Made by a program: the position numbers and the translations under genes | From: Leptospira harrisiae | Lineage (GTDB): Bacteria; Spirochaetota; Leptospiria; Leptospirales; Leptospiraceae | Reading direction: 5' to 3' | NCBI RefSeq assembly: GCF_002811945.1 | Contig: NZ_NPDX01000001.1 | Coordinates: 1,496,501 to 1,560,500, forward strand | DNA length: 64,000 nucleotides | Notes under the pieces: model-generated | Database searches by the model: none | What the model saw: only the letters and a program-made list of their open reading frames with translations | Told to the model about the DNA's origin: nothing | Shown here: positions 8,277 to 16,180 of the stretch, in pieces | Layout: each line of letters opens with the position of its first letter | Position numbering within the stretch: the stretch's first letter is position 1

Positions 8277-9298
8277 CGGAAATCCTTTCCCAAGATGAAA
8301 TTGATGCCCTGTTAAATGCCATCTCCTCCGGCGAAGTTTCGGAGGATGAATACTCATCGGTTGGGGAACAAAAGAAAGTCAAAATCTACGACTTCAAACG
8401 TCCGGATAAATTTTCAAAAGACCAAATTAGAACACTCCAGATGATGCATGAGACCTTTGCTCGTTTGGCAACCACTGGTCTATCAGCACAGCTGCGAGCT
8501 CTCGTTGTGGTGCACGTGGCATCAGTGGATCAGTTAACTTACGAAGAATTCATTCGTTCCATCCCGAACCCAACGACACTTGCGGTCATCAATATGGACC
8601 CTCTTCGCGGATCTGCCATTTTAGAAATTGACCCTTCGATTTCCTTTACTATCATCGATCGTTTGTTTGGTGGTAAGGGTGAGTCCTCTAAGGTAAATCG
8701 CGAACTTTCGGATATCGAGTTATCGGTTATGGAAGGGATCATTGTTAGGATTCTTGGAAACTTACGCGAGTCTTGGTCAACGGTAATTGATTTACGTCCA
8801 AGACTTGGAAACATCGAAACAAACCCACAATTCGCACAGGTAGTTCCTCCCAATGACATGGTGGTATTGATTACCCTCGAAACGAAAGTGGGAGAAGTGG
8901 AAGGGATGACAAACCTTTGTATTCCCTACATCACCATTGAACCTATTATCAATAAACTTTCTGCCCAGTACTGGTATTCCTCGATTCGTAAAGGAGAAGT
9001 GGACGAAAACCGTGCCGTCATCCAAGAACGACTCGACCAGGTCAAAATCCCTCTGATTTCCGAAGTGGGAAGTGTGGATATTTCTCTGAATGATCTCATG
9101 AACTTACATGTGGGTGATGTGATCAAACTGGAAAACACGCCGATCAAAACCGACCTTATGGTAAAGGTGGGGGATCGTAGTAAGTTCAAGGCCACACCAG
9201 GCCGAGTAGGAAACCGTCTTGCCATTCAAATTGGTGATAGCATTGAGGACATTCCAGACGAACTTCTTGGATCTACTAGATCGGAACAAGAATACTGA
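8273..9298 (+). CDS. fliM: Flagellar motor switch protein FliM
   Basis: The 341 residues match FliM throughout. The N-terminal CheY-P docking peptide is plain (ILSQDEIDALLNAI). The CheC-like middle domain contains LRALVVVHVASVDQLTYEEF and a GGKGE loop, and the C-terminal SpoA domain covers about residues 250-325 (VDISLNDLMNLHVGDVI). FliM forms the wall of the C-ring, binds CheY-P and sets the rotation direction of the periplasmic flagella. It starts at ATG overlapping the upstream stop. A near-perfect hairpin begins at its stop codon and covers the next gene's start. Confidence 0.96.
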   Translation: MTEILSQDEIDALLNAISSGEVSEDEYSSVGEQKKVKIYDFKRPDKFSKDQIRTLQMMHETFARLATTGLSAQLRALVVVHVASVDQLTYEEFIRSIPNPTTLAVINMDPLRGSAILEIDPSISFTIIDRLFGGKGESSKVNRELSDIELSVMEGIIVRILGNLRESWSTVIDLRPRLGNIETNPQFAQVVPPNDMVVLITLETKVGEVEGMTNLCIPYITIEPIINKLSAQYWYSSIRKGEVDENRAVIQERLDQVKIPLISEVGSVDISLNDLMNLHVGDVIKLENTPIKTDLMVKVGDRSKFKATPGRVGNRLAIQIGDSIEDIPDELLGSTRSEQEY

Positions 9299-9330
9299 TT
9301 TTTCGCAAAACGGAGTTTATGCGAAAAATC
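9297..9330 (+). promoter_or_regulatory. 34-nt hairpin covering the ribosome-binding site and start of the phosphodiesterase gene
   Basis: Positions 9297-9307 (gattttttcgca-type arm, read GATTTTTCGCA) pair perfectly with 9320-9330 (TGCGAAAAATC). Inside, aaac (9308-9311) pairs with gttt (9315-9318), leaving only A9319 bulged and a GGA triloop. The CGGAG ribosome-binding site and the ATG at 9319 lie within the hairpin, so folding would hide both. No T-run follows, so a simple terminator is less likely. Confidence 0.6.
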
Positions 9331-10731
9331 CATTTCTTCTTTTCATTAGGTATTCTTTGTTTGTGTTCCTCAAACATTTCCATAGATGCCAAACCTAACA
9401 AAACAATTGAAAAATATAAGGAAAAATCTGCGAAGATTCACCAAATGATTGTTTTGTCCATTGATGGATTTCCGGCTTACTACTGGACTGATCCCAAATA
9501 CCATTCTTATTTCCCCCACTTAAGCGAAATCTTTCAGAAATACGGAATTTCCGAAATAAAAACCATCAATCCTTCGGTTACGTATCCGGCTCATACTTCT
9601 ATGGTGACTGGAAAAGATCCCGGTGAACACGGGATCTACAACAATACCTTGTCCGATCCCTTTGAAAAAAATGATGGGGGATGGATGTGGTATGCGGAAG
9701 ATATCTCAAGTCCCACACTTTGGGATTTAGCAAAAGACAATCACAAAACCACTGCCAATGTGTTTTGGCCCGTGACAGTGGGTGCAAATATTGATTGGAA
9801 CCTTCCTCAATACTGGCGAAAAAAAATCCCTGAAGATGACAAACTCCTTCGGGTTTTGTCCACAAAGGATCTTCACAAAGAAGCTGAACTAACCGTAGGA
9901 TTTCCGTTAAACGATGTTTCCAAAGACGAAGTGAAATTAAAAACAGCCACTTGGCTCTTTCAGAAAAAAAATCCAGATCTTATGTTTGTCTATACTACGG
10001 ATTTGGATACCAGCCACCATGGATTTGGCCCAGGATCAGAAAAAGCCCTTTCACGACTCTTGGAACTTGACAATTCCATCTTTTCTTTTTTGCAATCGGT
10101 AGGAGCCTTCACTCCCAAAGGACCGGCGATCGTAATTGTTTCCGACCACGGCTTCCATTCCGCAGATTCAATTTGTGCACCAAATGTAGTTTTAAAACAA
10201 AAAGGTTATATCAATGACGAGGCTGGCACCTACAATTTAACCTTTAAAAGTTCTGGTGGCTCATCCATCCTTTTGCCAGGTTCCGGTTTCCAAGTGCCGG
10301 AAACGGAAGTCCAATCGATTGTCTCTGAAATTCTCACGGCTTGCCCAGGATCTGAATGGATTTCTTCTTCCAGTTCTACAAGTGGGCCATTAGGTGAATT
10401 AGAAAAGCCAATTCCTGGGGAAATTGATACAAGTTTCATTCAAAAGAAAATTCATCCGCAAGCTTTGGGACTATTTTACACAAAACAGGCATTATTCTTT
10501 AGTGGAACCAGAAAAGGGGAGCTGTTTACCAAATCACAATCAAAGATTCATGGTCATGGGTATTGGAATGGGAATCCTGAGATGAAAACCATTGGTTTTG
10601 TTTATGACCCAACGGGGAAAAAACACAAGTTTGAATCCGTAAAGGATGTATTTGGAATCGTTAAAGATATGTTAGGTTTAAAAGAAAAAAAAACCAAAGG
10701 GCCTCGTCTGCCTACGCATACAAAACCCTGA
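9319..10731 (+). CDS. Exported alkaline-phosphatase-superfamily phosphodiesterase (NPP type)
   Basis: The 470-residue protein has an N-terminal signal (FFFSLGILCLCSS, possibly a lipoprotein). The metal and nucleophile sites of nucleotide pyrophosphatase/phosphodiesterases are present: LSIDGFPAYYW for the first Asp, PSVTYPAHTSMVTG with the Thr nucleophile, TDLDTSHHGFGPGS with Asp and His, IVSDHGFHS, and a late KIHGHGYWNG His. It should hydrolyse phosphodiester or pyrophosphate bonds in the periplasm or at the surface; the natural substrate is unknown. Its translation start lies inside a strong hairpin, suggesting it is weakly or conditionally translated after fliM. Confidence 0.88.
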   Translation: MRKIHFFFSLGILCLCSSNISIDAKPNKTIEKYKEKSAKIHQMIVLSIDGFPAYYWTDPKYHSYFPHLSEIFQKYGISEIKTINPSVTYPAHTSMVTGKDPGEHGIYNNTLSDPFEKNDGGWMWYAEDISSPTLWDLAKDNHKTTANVFWPVTVGANIDWNLPQYWRKKIPEDDKLLRVLSTKDLHKEAELTVGFPLNDVSKDEVKLKTATWLFQKKNPDLMFVYTTDLDTSHHGFGPGSEKALSRLLELDNSIFSFLQSVGAFTPKGPAIVIVSDHGFHSADSICAPNVVLKQKGYINDEAGTYNLTFKSSGGSSILLPGSGFQVPETEVQSIVSEILTACPGSEWISSSSSTSGPLGELEKPIPGEIDTSFIQKKIHPQALGLFYTKQALFFSGTRKGELFTKSQSKIHGHGYWNGNPEMKTIGFVYDPTGKKHKFESVKDVFGIVKDMLGLKEKKTKGPRLPTHTKP

Positions 10732-10779
10732 TCCAAAATCTGAATCGATTTAATTGATCCAGGTGAACACGAGTACTTC

Positions 10780-11448
10780 TTATTTTTTTAATAAACTAAG
10801 AATGGCCTCTCCCACTGCTTTTGCTGACTGTGGATTTTGTCCTGTCACAAGCCTTGTATCTACTTCCACATGGCTCATCCAAGGTGCTGATTTGGAATAC
10901 TTTCCGCCCGCAGCAATCAGTTGGTTTTCCAAAAGAAAGGGAACCACTCCTTCCAATTTTACAATCTCTTCTTCTTCATTGGAAAATCCATTCACTCGTT
11001 TGCCTGCTATTAGTTTCGATCCATCAGACAGGGTGACATTGACAAGTGCCGATGGTCCGTGACAAACGGCGCCTACAATCCCTCCTGATTCATAGATAGT
11101 CCGAGTCAGGTCTTGGAGTTCTTTGTTCTCTGGAAAGTCCCACATGGTTCCATGTCCGCCGGCAAAGTAGATCGCAGAATAATCGCTAGGACTTATCTCT
11201 TTTGGTGTTTTCGTATGGATTCGTTTTTCTTTATATACGGGATGGTTCCAAAATTCTTTGTTGGCTGCATCTTCCAAATCAAATCCATCCACTGGAGGTT
11301 CTCCCCCTTTCGGACTTACCAAATCCATTTCCACACCAGCGTCGTGTAAGACCTTCCAAGGGTGAGACACTTCTCCCAAATGGTAACCGGTGGAACCTGC
11401 GTTTCCTTTTTCACCGTGGCTTGTTAATACAAATAATACTTTTTTCAT
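10780..11448 (-). CDS. DJ-1/PfpI (class I glutamine-amidotransferase-like) protein, Hsp31-like
   Basis: The 222-residue protein opens MKKVLFVLTSHG and shows the Hsp31/glyoxalase-III-like subgroup features: GYHLGEVSHPW with the conserved Glu, FAGGHGTMWDFPE, and the nucleophile elbow GAVCHGPSALV with its catalytic Cys. Members act as glutathione-independent glyoxalases or chaperones; the exact activity here is inferred. GAGAGGA gives a good ribosome-binding site. It is divergent from a LysR regulator with a 137-bp gap, and the regulator is likely to control it. Confidence 0.88.
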   Translation of the reverse strand: MKKVLFVLTSHGEKGNAGSTGYHLGEVSHPWKVLHDAGVEMDLVSPKGGEPPVDGFDLEDAANKEFWNHPVYKEKRIHTKTPKEISPSDYSAIYFAGGHGTMWDFPENKELQDLTRTIYESGGIVGAVCHGPSALVNVTLSDGSKLIAGKRVNGFSNEEEEIVKLEGVVPFLLENQLIAAGGKYSKSAPWMSHVEVDTRLVTGQNPQSAKAVGEAILSLLKK

Positions 11449-11461
11449 TGGATCCTCTCTT

Positions 11462-11481
11462 TGATTCCTTTAATTGAATCA
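11462..11481. promoter_or_regulatory. Candidate LysR operator between the DJ-1 and LysR genes
   Basis: TGATTC (11462-11467) and GAATCA (11476-11481) form a perfect inverted repeat with an 8-bp AT-rich centre, close to the DJ-1 gene start. LysR proteins bind dyads of this general kind (T-N11-A type). A further palindrome, TTATTAATAA, lies at 11565-11574 just before the lysR start. Neither has experimental support. Confidence 0.35.
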
Positions 11482-11585
11482 GTTCATAAAGAAAATATTT
11501 CCTTATCTGTTTTTTTAGACAAGAGAAAGTTATTATTAAAAATATGATGGTGTTTATTCATTGTTATTAATAATATTATACCAAG

Positions 11586-12470
11586 ATGAATCCCATCGAA
11601 TTGTACCAGAGTTTTTACCTTATCTACCGGGAGAGAAATTTAACGAAAGCGGGGAAAATTCTTGGGTTATCCCAACCGGCACTCAGTTTGCATTTACAAT
11701 CTTTGGAAAGACATAGAAAAGAAGTTTTGTTTCGTCGCACGTCTAGGGATTTAATTCCGACTGAGGCCGCCAAACGTTTGTATGTGCAGATTGCAGGCCC
11801 CATTGAAGAATTGGAACGTATGGAAGGGTCAATTCGACCCAAAGAAAAAATAGGTAAACTCCGGATTGGTTCTGCCAAAGAAATATTTTCAGAAAAAGTT
11901 TTGCCGAACCTTTCAAAACAGGGGATCCATTTTCAAGTGATATATGGCCATCCTCCCGAACTCATGGAGTCACTGAAAAAACAGGAAATTGACTTTGTCA
12001 TTTGCAACCAAAAGTTAAACTATCCTGGTTTTCGTTTTAAAGAATTGTATACAGAATCATTTGTTTTTGTGGGATCAAGGCAAATCAATTTGGATCCAGA
12101 ATTTCCATTTCAAGGACATACCAAACCCAAACTAGAAGTTTTAAAAACATGGATGGAAAACCAACATTGGTTTGTGTATAGCGAAGACTTTGCGATTGTT
12201 CGTAGGTTCTGGAAAGTCAACTTCGATTCTCGTCCCAAAATTAAGGATTATTCTGTGATTCCAAACTTACATGACATTCGAAATGCCCTTGAAATTGGAA
12301 AAGGAGTTTCTGTTTTGCCTACCTATCTTTTGGGTAAAAAAACTTCCTTGTATACAAATCAAAAAGAATGTTTGGGTTTTGATAACCAACTTTATTTGGT
12401 GAGTCACGGTGAGAATCTCGAATCTTTGGAAGAAGAGTTCCAAAGATTGAAGCAGTGGCTTACGGATTGA
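11586..12470 (+). CDS. LysR-family transcriptional regulator
   Basis: The protein has 294 residues, a standard LTTR length. The N-terminal winged helix-turn-helix (about residues 3-62) reads SFYLIYRERNLTKAGKILG, then LSQPALSLHLQSLE and LFRRTSRDLIPTEA, matching the family pattern closely. The remainder is a two-lobed periplasmic-binding-protein-like effector domain that begins near KLRIGSAKEIF. It is transcribed away from the DJ-1 gene, the classic layout for a regulator and its target. The effector is unknown. No good ribosome-binding site precedes the ATG. Confidence 0.9.
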   Translation: MNPIELYQSFYLIYRERNLTKAGKILGLSQPALSLHLQSLERHRKEVLFRRTSRDLIPTEAAKRLYVQIAGPIEELERMEGSIRPKEKIGKLRIGSAKEIFSEKVLPNLSKQGIHFQVIYGHPPELMESLKKQEIDFVICNQKLNYPGFRFKELYTESFVFVGSRQINLDPEFPFQGHTKPKLEVLKTWMENQHWFVYSEDFAIVRRFWKVNFDSRPKIKDYSVIPNLHDIRNALEIGKGVSVLPTYLLGKKTSLYTNQKECLGFDNQLYLVSHGENLESLEEEFQRLKQWLTD

Positions 12471-12479
12471 ATTTTTTTG

Positions 12480-12698
12480 TCAGTGCTTTTTCCAGTGGAT
12501 GCATTCCCCTGGGCATTCATCCATTTCTTTTTGCACTTTTTTTTCGTCTTCATCTGGGATTATTGCATCGTTGATGGTCTCACCTGCAATATGCGTTTGA
12601 GAAACATCATCTTCATCCATCATAAAGTATTTTGGTAAATTATCAGCGCATTGGTTACAAGAAGTACAATTGTCTTTGTCTACATAAGCTTTTCTCAT
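12480..12698 (-). CDS. Small [4Fe-4S] ferredoxin
   Basis: The 72 residues carry an N-terminal CTSCNQC cluster motif (residues 11-17) and a C-terminal CPGEC motif that supplies the fourth ligand, spaced by an acidic middle (DEDD, PDEDEKK). This is the layout of single-cluster 3Fe/4Fe-4S ferredoxins. It carries electrons to an unknown partner. It is the last gene of the queF-SemiSWEET-ferredoxin operon and its ATG overlaps the SemiSWEET stop by 4 bp. Confidence 0.88.
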   Translation of the reverse strand: MRKAYVDKDNCTSCNQCADNLPKYFMMDEDDVSQTHIAGETINDAIIPDEDEKKVQKEMDECPGECIHWKKH

Positions 12699-12949
12699 GA
12701 TATGTTCTCTCTCAGTTTATAATATAAAATAATGGATACAAAAAATATAGTGACTGCGTTTGCTAGAATGATAGGCAAATCAGATTTTAAAACTCCATAC
12801 ACAAACCACAAAAGTACACCAATAAAAAACATAATGTACATATTACGACTGATATCTCGAGTTTGTTTGGTCATCACCACACGTAATACTTGGGGGAGAA
12901 AAGACACGGTCGTTAAAAAAGCGGCAACGTAACCGATTAGATTTTCCAT
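12695..12949 (-). CDS. SemiSWEET sugar transporter
   Basis: The 84-residue protein is a single triple-helix bundle with the PQ motif at residues 19-20 (VSFLPQVLRVV). Helix 2 spans about residues 37-55 (MYIMFFIGVLLWFVYGVL) and helix 3 about 62-78 with the conserved Asn (ILANAVTIFFVSIILY). SemiSWEETs work as homodimers that carry sugars across the inner membrane. From memory it looks very close to the L. biflexa SemiSWEET whose crystal structure is known. Its ATG follows directly on the queF TAA, so it is probably translated by re-initiation. Confidence 0.93.
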   Translation of the reverse strand: MENLIGYVAAFLTTVSFLPQVLRVVMTKQTRDISRNMYIMFFIGVLLWFVYGVLKSDLPIILANAVTIFFVSIILYYKLRENIS

Positions 12950-13351
12950 TTAAGCTTTGTACTCTCGTTTTACGACAGTTTTGACTCCACCCCGAACATT
13001 GTAATCTCCCACCACTTTTACATATAGGGGATCCACGGCCAAAACAAAGTCTTCGAGGATTTTGTTCACAACGTTTTCATGAAAAATTCCTATATTTCGG
13101 AAGGACATCATATATTCTTTGAGGGATTTTAACTCAACACAGCGATCTCTGGGGATGTAGTCGATATAAATGGTTCCAAAGTCGGGAAGTCCGGTTTTTG
13201 GGCAAACCGCAGTGAATTCAGGGATGGTAAATTCAATATTGTATTCTTTTCCGGCATAAACATTGGCAAACCATTCGATTTCTGGGGTTTTCCAGGACTG
13301 GATATGGTCTTGTTTGTCCTCGTAAGAAGATTCTGATTTTTTTTCCGACAT
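12950..13351 (-). CDS. queF: NADPH-dependent preQ0 reductase (type I QueF)
   Basis: The 133-residue length fits the short (unimodular) QueF class. QueF reduces 7-cyano-7-deazaguanine to preQ1 in queuosine biosynthesis. The catalytic Cys is at position 50 in FTAVCPKTGLPDFG, with the general-acid Asp at 57. The NADPH motif ELKSLKEYMMSFRN and the terminal RGGVKTVV segment are present. It is divergent from guaA with only about 42 bp between the starts, a region that contains an imperfect palindrome CAAAAT-T-ATTTTG at 13371-13383. It leads the operon with SemiSWEET and a ferredoxin. Confidence 0.95.
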   Translation of the reverse strand: MSEKKSESSYEDKQDHIQSWKTPEIEWFANVYAGKEYNIEFTIPEFTAVCPKTGLPDFGTIYIDYIPRDRCVELKSLKEYMMSFRNIGIFHENVVNKILEDFVLAVDPLYVKVVGDYNVRGGVKTVVKREYKA

Positions 13352-13393
13352 TTGTTTACCCCGACAATTGCAAAATTATTTTGGAATCATCCC

Positions 13394-15193
13394 ATGAAAA
13401 GTGATAAAAAAATTGCAGTCGTCGATTTCGGCGGTCAATACGCTCACCTCATCGCTTCCCGAATTCGTAGGCTCGGAGCCTATACGGAAATCCTTTCCAA
13501 CGAAGAACCTCTCTCTGTTTACGCATCTTATGCGGGAATCATTCTTTCGGGTGGACCAAGCAGTGTTTATGAAAAGGGTGCACCACTTCTACCAGATGGT
13601 TTCTTTCAAATTTCTGTTCCTATATTAGGGATCTGTTACGGACACCAACTTTTAATGAAAGCATTTGGTGGTGAAGTTGTTTCTTCTAATTCTAAAGAAT
13701 ATGGTCCAGCCATTTTAGAAATACAAAATCCAAATTCTTTACTTTCCAAATCACTCTCTCCAAAAACAAAAGTTTGGATGAGCCACGGAGATGAAGTGGT
13801 TCGAATGCCTGATGGATTTCAAATCGTTGCATCATCCGATAATTGTCGTTATGCGTTCGTTTCTAATGAGTCTAAAAAACAATTTGGAATCCAATTCCAT
13901 CCAGAAGTCACTCACTCGGAAGAAGGAGAAGTTTTACTTCGTAATTTTGTGAACCTTTGTAATGCCGGATCCAGTTGGAGTATCTCGCAGTTTTTAGAAG
14001 AACAAATCTCTGAATTACAAAAGAAAGTCCCACCGGGCAAAAATGTGTTTTTACTCGTTTCCGGGGGAGTGGATTCTTCTGTTGCGTATCTACTTCTTGC
14101 AAAAGCACTTGGGAAAGACAGAGTGAAGGGGCTACTTGTGGATACTGGGTTTATGCGTAAAAACGAAGTGAAGGATCTTATGGACAACCTCCACCAAGTT
14201 GGGTTCGACCTAACCATTTGGGATGAAAGTGAAATTTTTTACAAACATTTAGAATCGGAATTTGAACCAGAAAAAAAACGCCGTATTGTGGGAGACTTAT
14301 TTTTAGAAGCACAAGGGAAAGCTACAGATTCCCTCGGTTTGGATTCGGAACATTGGCTTCTAGGCCAAGGAACCATTTACCCTGACACAATTGAATCTGG
14401 GGGAACAAAACATTCTCATAAAATCAAAACCCACCACAATCGTGTCCCTCAAATTGAAAAACTCATCCAAGAAGGGAAAATCATCGAACCCATCGCCGAC
14501 TTGTACAAAGATGAAGTGAGAGAACTAGGAAGGCTTCTCGGCCTTCCGGAACGTTGGATCGAAAGGCATCCTTTTCCTGGCCCCGGCCTTGTGGTAAGAA
14601 TGATTGCGAGCCCAGAATCAAAACCTCCGGTCATCAATTTTTCTGATTTGGCTCTTTCGGGTAAAAAAGCTGAAGTGAAAATTTTACCCATCCTTTCCGT
14701 GGGTGTGCAAGGCGACCAAAGAAGTTACGCCCACTGTGCCGTGTTAAATGACTTTACCACCAACTGGAATGAGTTAGACGAATGTGCAGTGGAGATCACC
14801 AATTTCAAAAAAGAAATCAATCGAGTGGTTTTTGCACCAGGGATAGGTCATTTCTCGGGAGCCTTTCATTATACCAAATTGACCCTAGACAAAGAACATT
14901 CAGATATTTTAAGAGATGCTGACGCGATTGTGAACCGAATCCTCTTTGAAGAATCCATCCATACATCCATCTGGCAAATGCCTGTGGTCCTGGTTCCGGT
15001 TGGTCTGCGTGAAAATTCCTACGGAGTTGTGTTACGTCCAGTGGAATCTACCGAAGCTATGACCGCTAATTTTTATGCAATGGACAGAAGGATTTTAGAA
15101 CGAATTACCAAAGAATTGTTAGCATTACCACAAATTTCTTTGGTGTTGTATGATCTCACTCACAAACCACCGGGAACGATTGAATGGGAGTGA
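13394..15193 (+). CDS. guaA: GMP synthase (glutamine-hydrolysing), long form
   Basis: The start at 13394 gives 599 residues, beginning MKSDKKIAVVDFGGQYAHLI. An N-terminal class I amidotransferase domain has GICYGHQLL (Cys) and FGIQFHPEVTHSEEG. The ATP pyrophosphatase domain has LLVSGGVDSSVAYLL and the RHPFPGPGLVVR segment. The C-terminal dimerisation region is about 75 residues longer than in the 525-residue E. coli enzyme and resembles the eukaryotic form: ILPILSVGVQGDQRSY occurs well before the usual ending LTHKPPGTIEWE. GuaA converts XMP to GMP. It is divergent from queF. Confidence 0.96.
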   Translation: MKSDKKIAVVDFGGQYAHLIASRIRRLGAYTEILSNEEPLSVYASYAGIILSGGPSSVYEKGAPLLPDGFFQISVPILGICYGHQLLMKAFGGEVVSSNSKEYGPAILEIQNPNSLLSKSLSPKTKVWMSHGDEVVRMPDGFQIVASSDNCRYAFVSNESKKQFGIQFHPEVTHSEEGEVLLRNFVNLCNAGSSWSISQFLEEQISELQKKVPPGKNVFLLVSGGVDSSVAYLLLAKALGKDRVKGLLVDTGFMRKNEVKDLMDNLHQVGFDLTIWDESEIFYKHLESEFEPEKKRRIVGDLFLEAQGKATDSLGLDSEHWLLGQGTIYPDTIESGGTKHSHKIKTHHNRVPQIEKLIQEGKIIEPIADLYKDEVRELGRLLGLPERWIERHPFPGPGLVVRMIASPESKPPVINFSDLALSGKKAEVKILPILSVGVQGDQRSYAHCAVLNDFTTNWNELDECAVEITNFKKEINRVVFAPGIGHFSGAFHYTKLTLDKEHSDILRDADAIVNRILFEESIHTSIWQMPVVLVPVGLRENSYGVVLRPVESTEAMTANFYAMDRRILERITKELLALPQISLVLYDLTHKPPGTIEWE

Positions 15194-15213
15194 GTTCAAG
15201 TAGTATTTTGAGG

Positions 15214-15234
15214 AAATCAAAATATTAAGTGTAT
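15214..15234. terminator. Weak AT-rich hairpin between convergent genes
   Basis: tattttga (15214-15221) pairs with tcaaaata (15227-15234) around a GGAAA loop. It lies between the guaA stop (15193) and the stop of the convergent gene at 15238, where a bidirectional terminator would be expected. It lacks a GC-rich stem, so the call is tentative. Confidence 0.3.
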
Positions 15235-15237
15235 ATT

Positions 15238-15648
15238 TTAAGGGAGAAGGAGCCAAAGAATAGCCATACCACCCATTGCTAGTTCAGGTAATTTTCTTTT
15301 GAAAAAACTTTGGTTTTCTGGGTTTTCTTTTGGTTCTTCCGGATTTGTGGATTCTGTATTTTGTGTTTCTTTGGTTTCTTTGGAAGCAAAGAGAGATCCA
15401 AACATTCCAGGTTTTTCTTCCTTAATTTCTTCCCAAACCACAGGTAGCGAAACTACATTCACTGCTGTTTTTTTAAACGCTTGTTTGGTGCCATCTTTTG
15501 ATTCTACCAAAACGTAATTGGCAGTAGGGGAGGATGTCTTCACGTTCTCCATTATCTCTTTTGTTGCTTTTACTGTCACCGTGTCCGCATAAGAATTTTG
15601 CGTTAGAATCGCTAAAATAGATACAGTGAAAAAGGTCATTCGGTTCAT
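15238..15648 (-). CDS. Small exported protein of unknown function
   Basis: The 136-residue protein has an N-terminal signal peptide (MTFFTVSILAILTQNSYA) with a good cleavage site after about residue 22. A small beta-rich domain follows (VLVESKDGTKQAFKKTAVN), then a Pro/Glu/Asn-rich linker near residues 92-112, and finally a hydrophobic C-terminal tail (LAMGGMAILWLLLP) that could anchor it in a membrane. I recognise no family. It is convergent with guaA. Confidence 0.65.
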   Translation of the reverse strand: MNRMTFFTVSILAILTQNSYADTVTVKATKEIMENVKTSSPTANYVLVESKDGTKQAFKKTAVNVVSLPVVWEEIKEEKPGMFGSLFASKETKETQNTESTNPEEPKENPENQSFFKRKLPELAMGGMAILWLLLP

Positions 15649-15736
15649 ATTTACAGCCCATCTTCTTTGAAACCTTAGGCAATTTGATTTTTTAGAGAAA
15701 TGTTACAATCCGATGAAAAGTGAATTCAGTTTCCAT

Positions 15737-15769
15737 TTGACACCTAGCCTTCCCATTTTAGCCTATCCA
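15737..15769 (+). promoter_or_regulatory. Candidate promoter of the tRNA pair
   Basis: A perfect TTGACA (15737-15742) lies 38 bp before the tRNA-Cys 5' end. CCTATC/TATCCA (15762-15769) is the only -10-like element, at a longer than ideal spacing. The position is right for a short-leader tRNA transcript. Confidence 0.4.
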
Positions 15770-15780
15770 AAGTCACGATT

Positions 15781-15851
<71 letters not shown>

Positions 15852-15865
15852 ATCACTGAAAATTC

Positions 15866-15949
15866 GCCTGGATGGTGGAACTGGTAGACACACAGGACTT
15901 AAAATCCTGTGGGAGTAATCCCGTGCGGGTTCGATTCCCGCTCCAGGTA
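15866..15949 (+). tRNA. tRNA-Leu (UAA)
   Basis: A long-variable-arm (class II) tRNA: acceptor gcctgga (15866-15872) pairs with tccaggt (15942-15948), with a terminal G-U, and discriminator A at 15949. The anticodon loop reads ctTAAaa. The variable arm is formed by gggagtaatccc. The T arm is CGGGTTCGATTCCCG. CCA is not encoded. Pieces of its T arm recur twice downstream. Confidence 0.97.
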
Positions 15950-16070
15950 CGAATCGAACGACTACGAGCGAAAAAAATGGTAGCGACCCATAGGGAGCGT
16001 GAAGCCATTTTTCTGAGGACAGGAAGTCCGAAGTCGCGAGTAGGACGGGCTGAAAACGAAAGGCCAGGAT

Positions 16071-16137
16071 GGCCGAAGTTTGAAGCGATTCCCGCGAACC
16101 CAATCAATCAAAACTTAATTCAACATCTCTTACTCTT
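16071..16137 (+). repeat. Imperfect direct repeat A downstream of tRNA-Leu
   Basis: This copy begins ggccgaagtttgaag and matches the copy starting at 16181, 110 bp further on, over about 67 bp with scattered differences. Both contain cgattcccgc (here 16086-16095), identical to bases 15932-15941 of the tRNA-Leu T arm. Confidence 0.6.
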
Positions 16138-16180
16138 AAATAAACACCGCTCAGGCTTTTTCGAAGCAGGAAGCGAATTT

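Noticed and set aside
10729..10761. Direct repeat TGATCCA flanking 19 bp after the phosphodiesterase gene
   Set aside because: Seven-base direct repeats are expected by chance, and there is no element between them.
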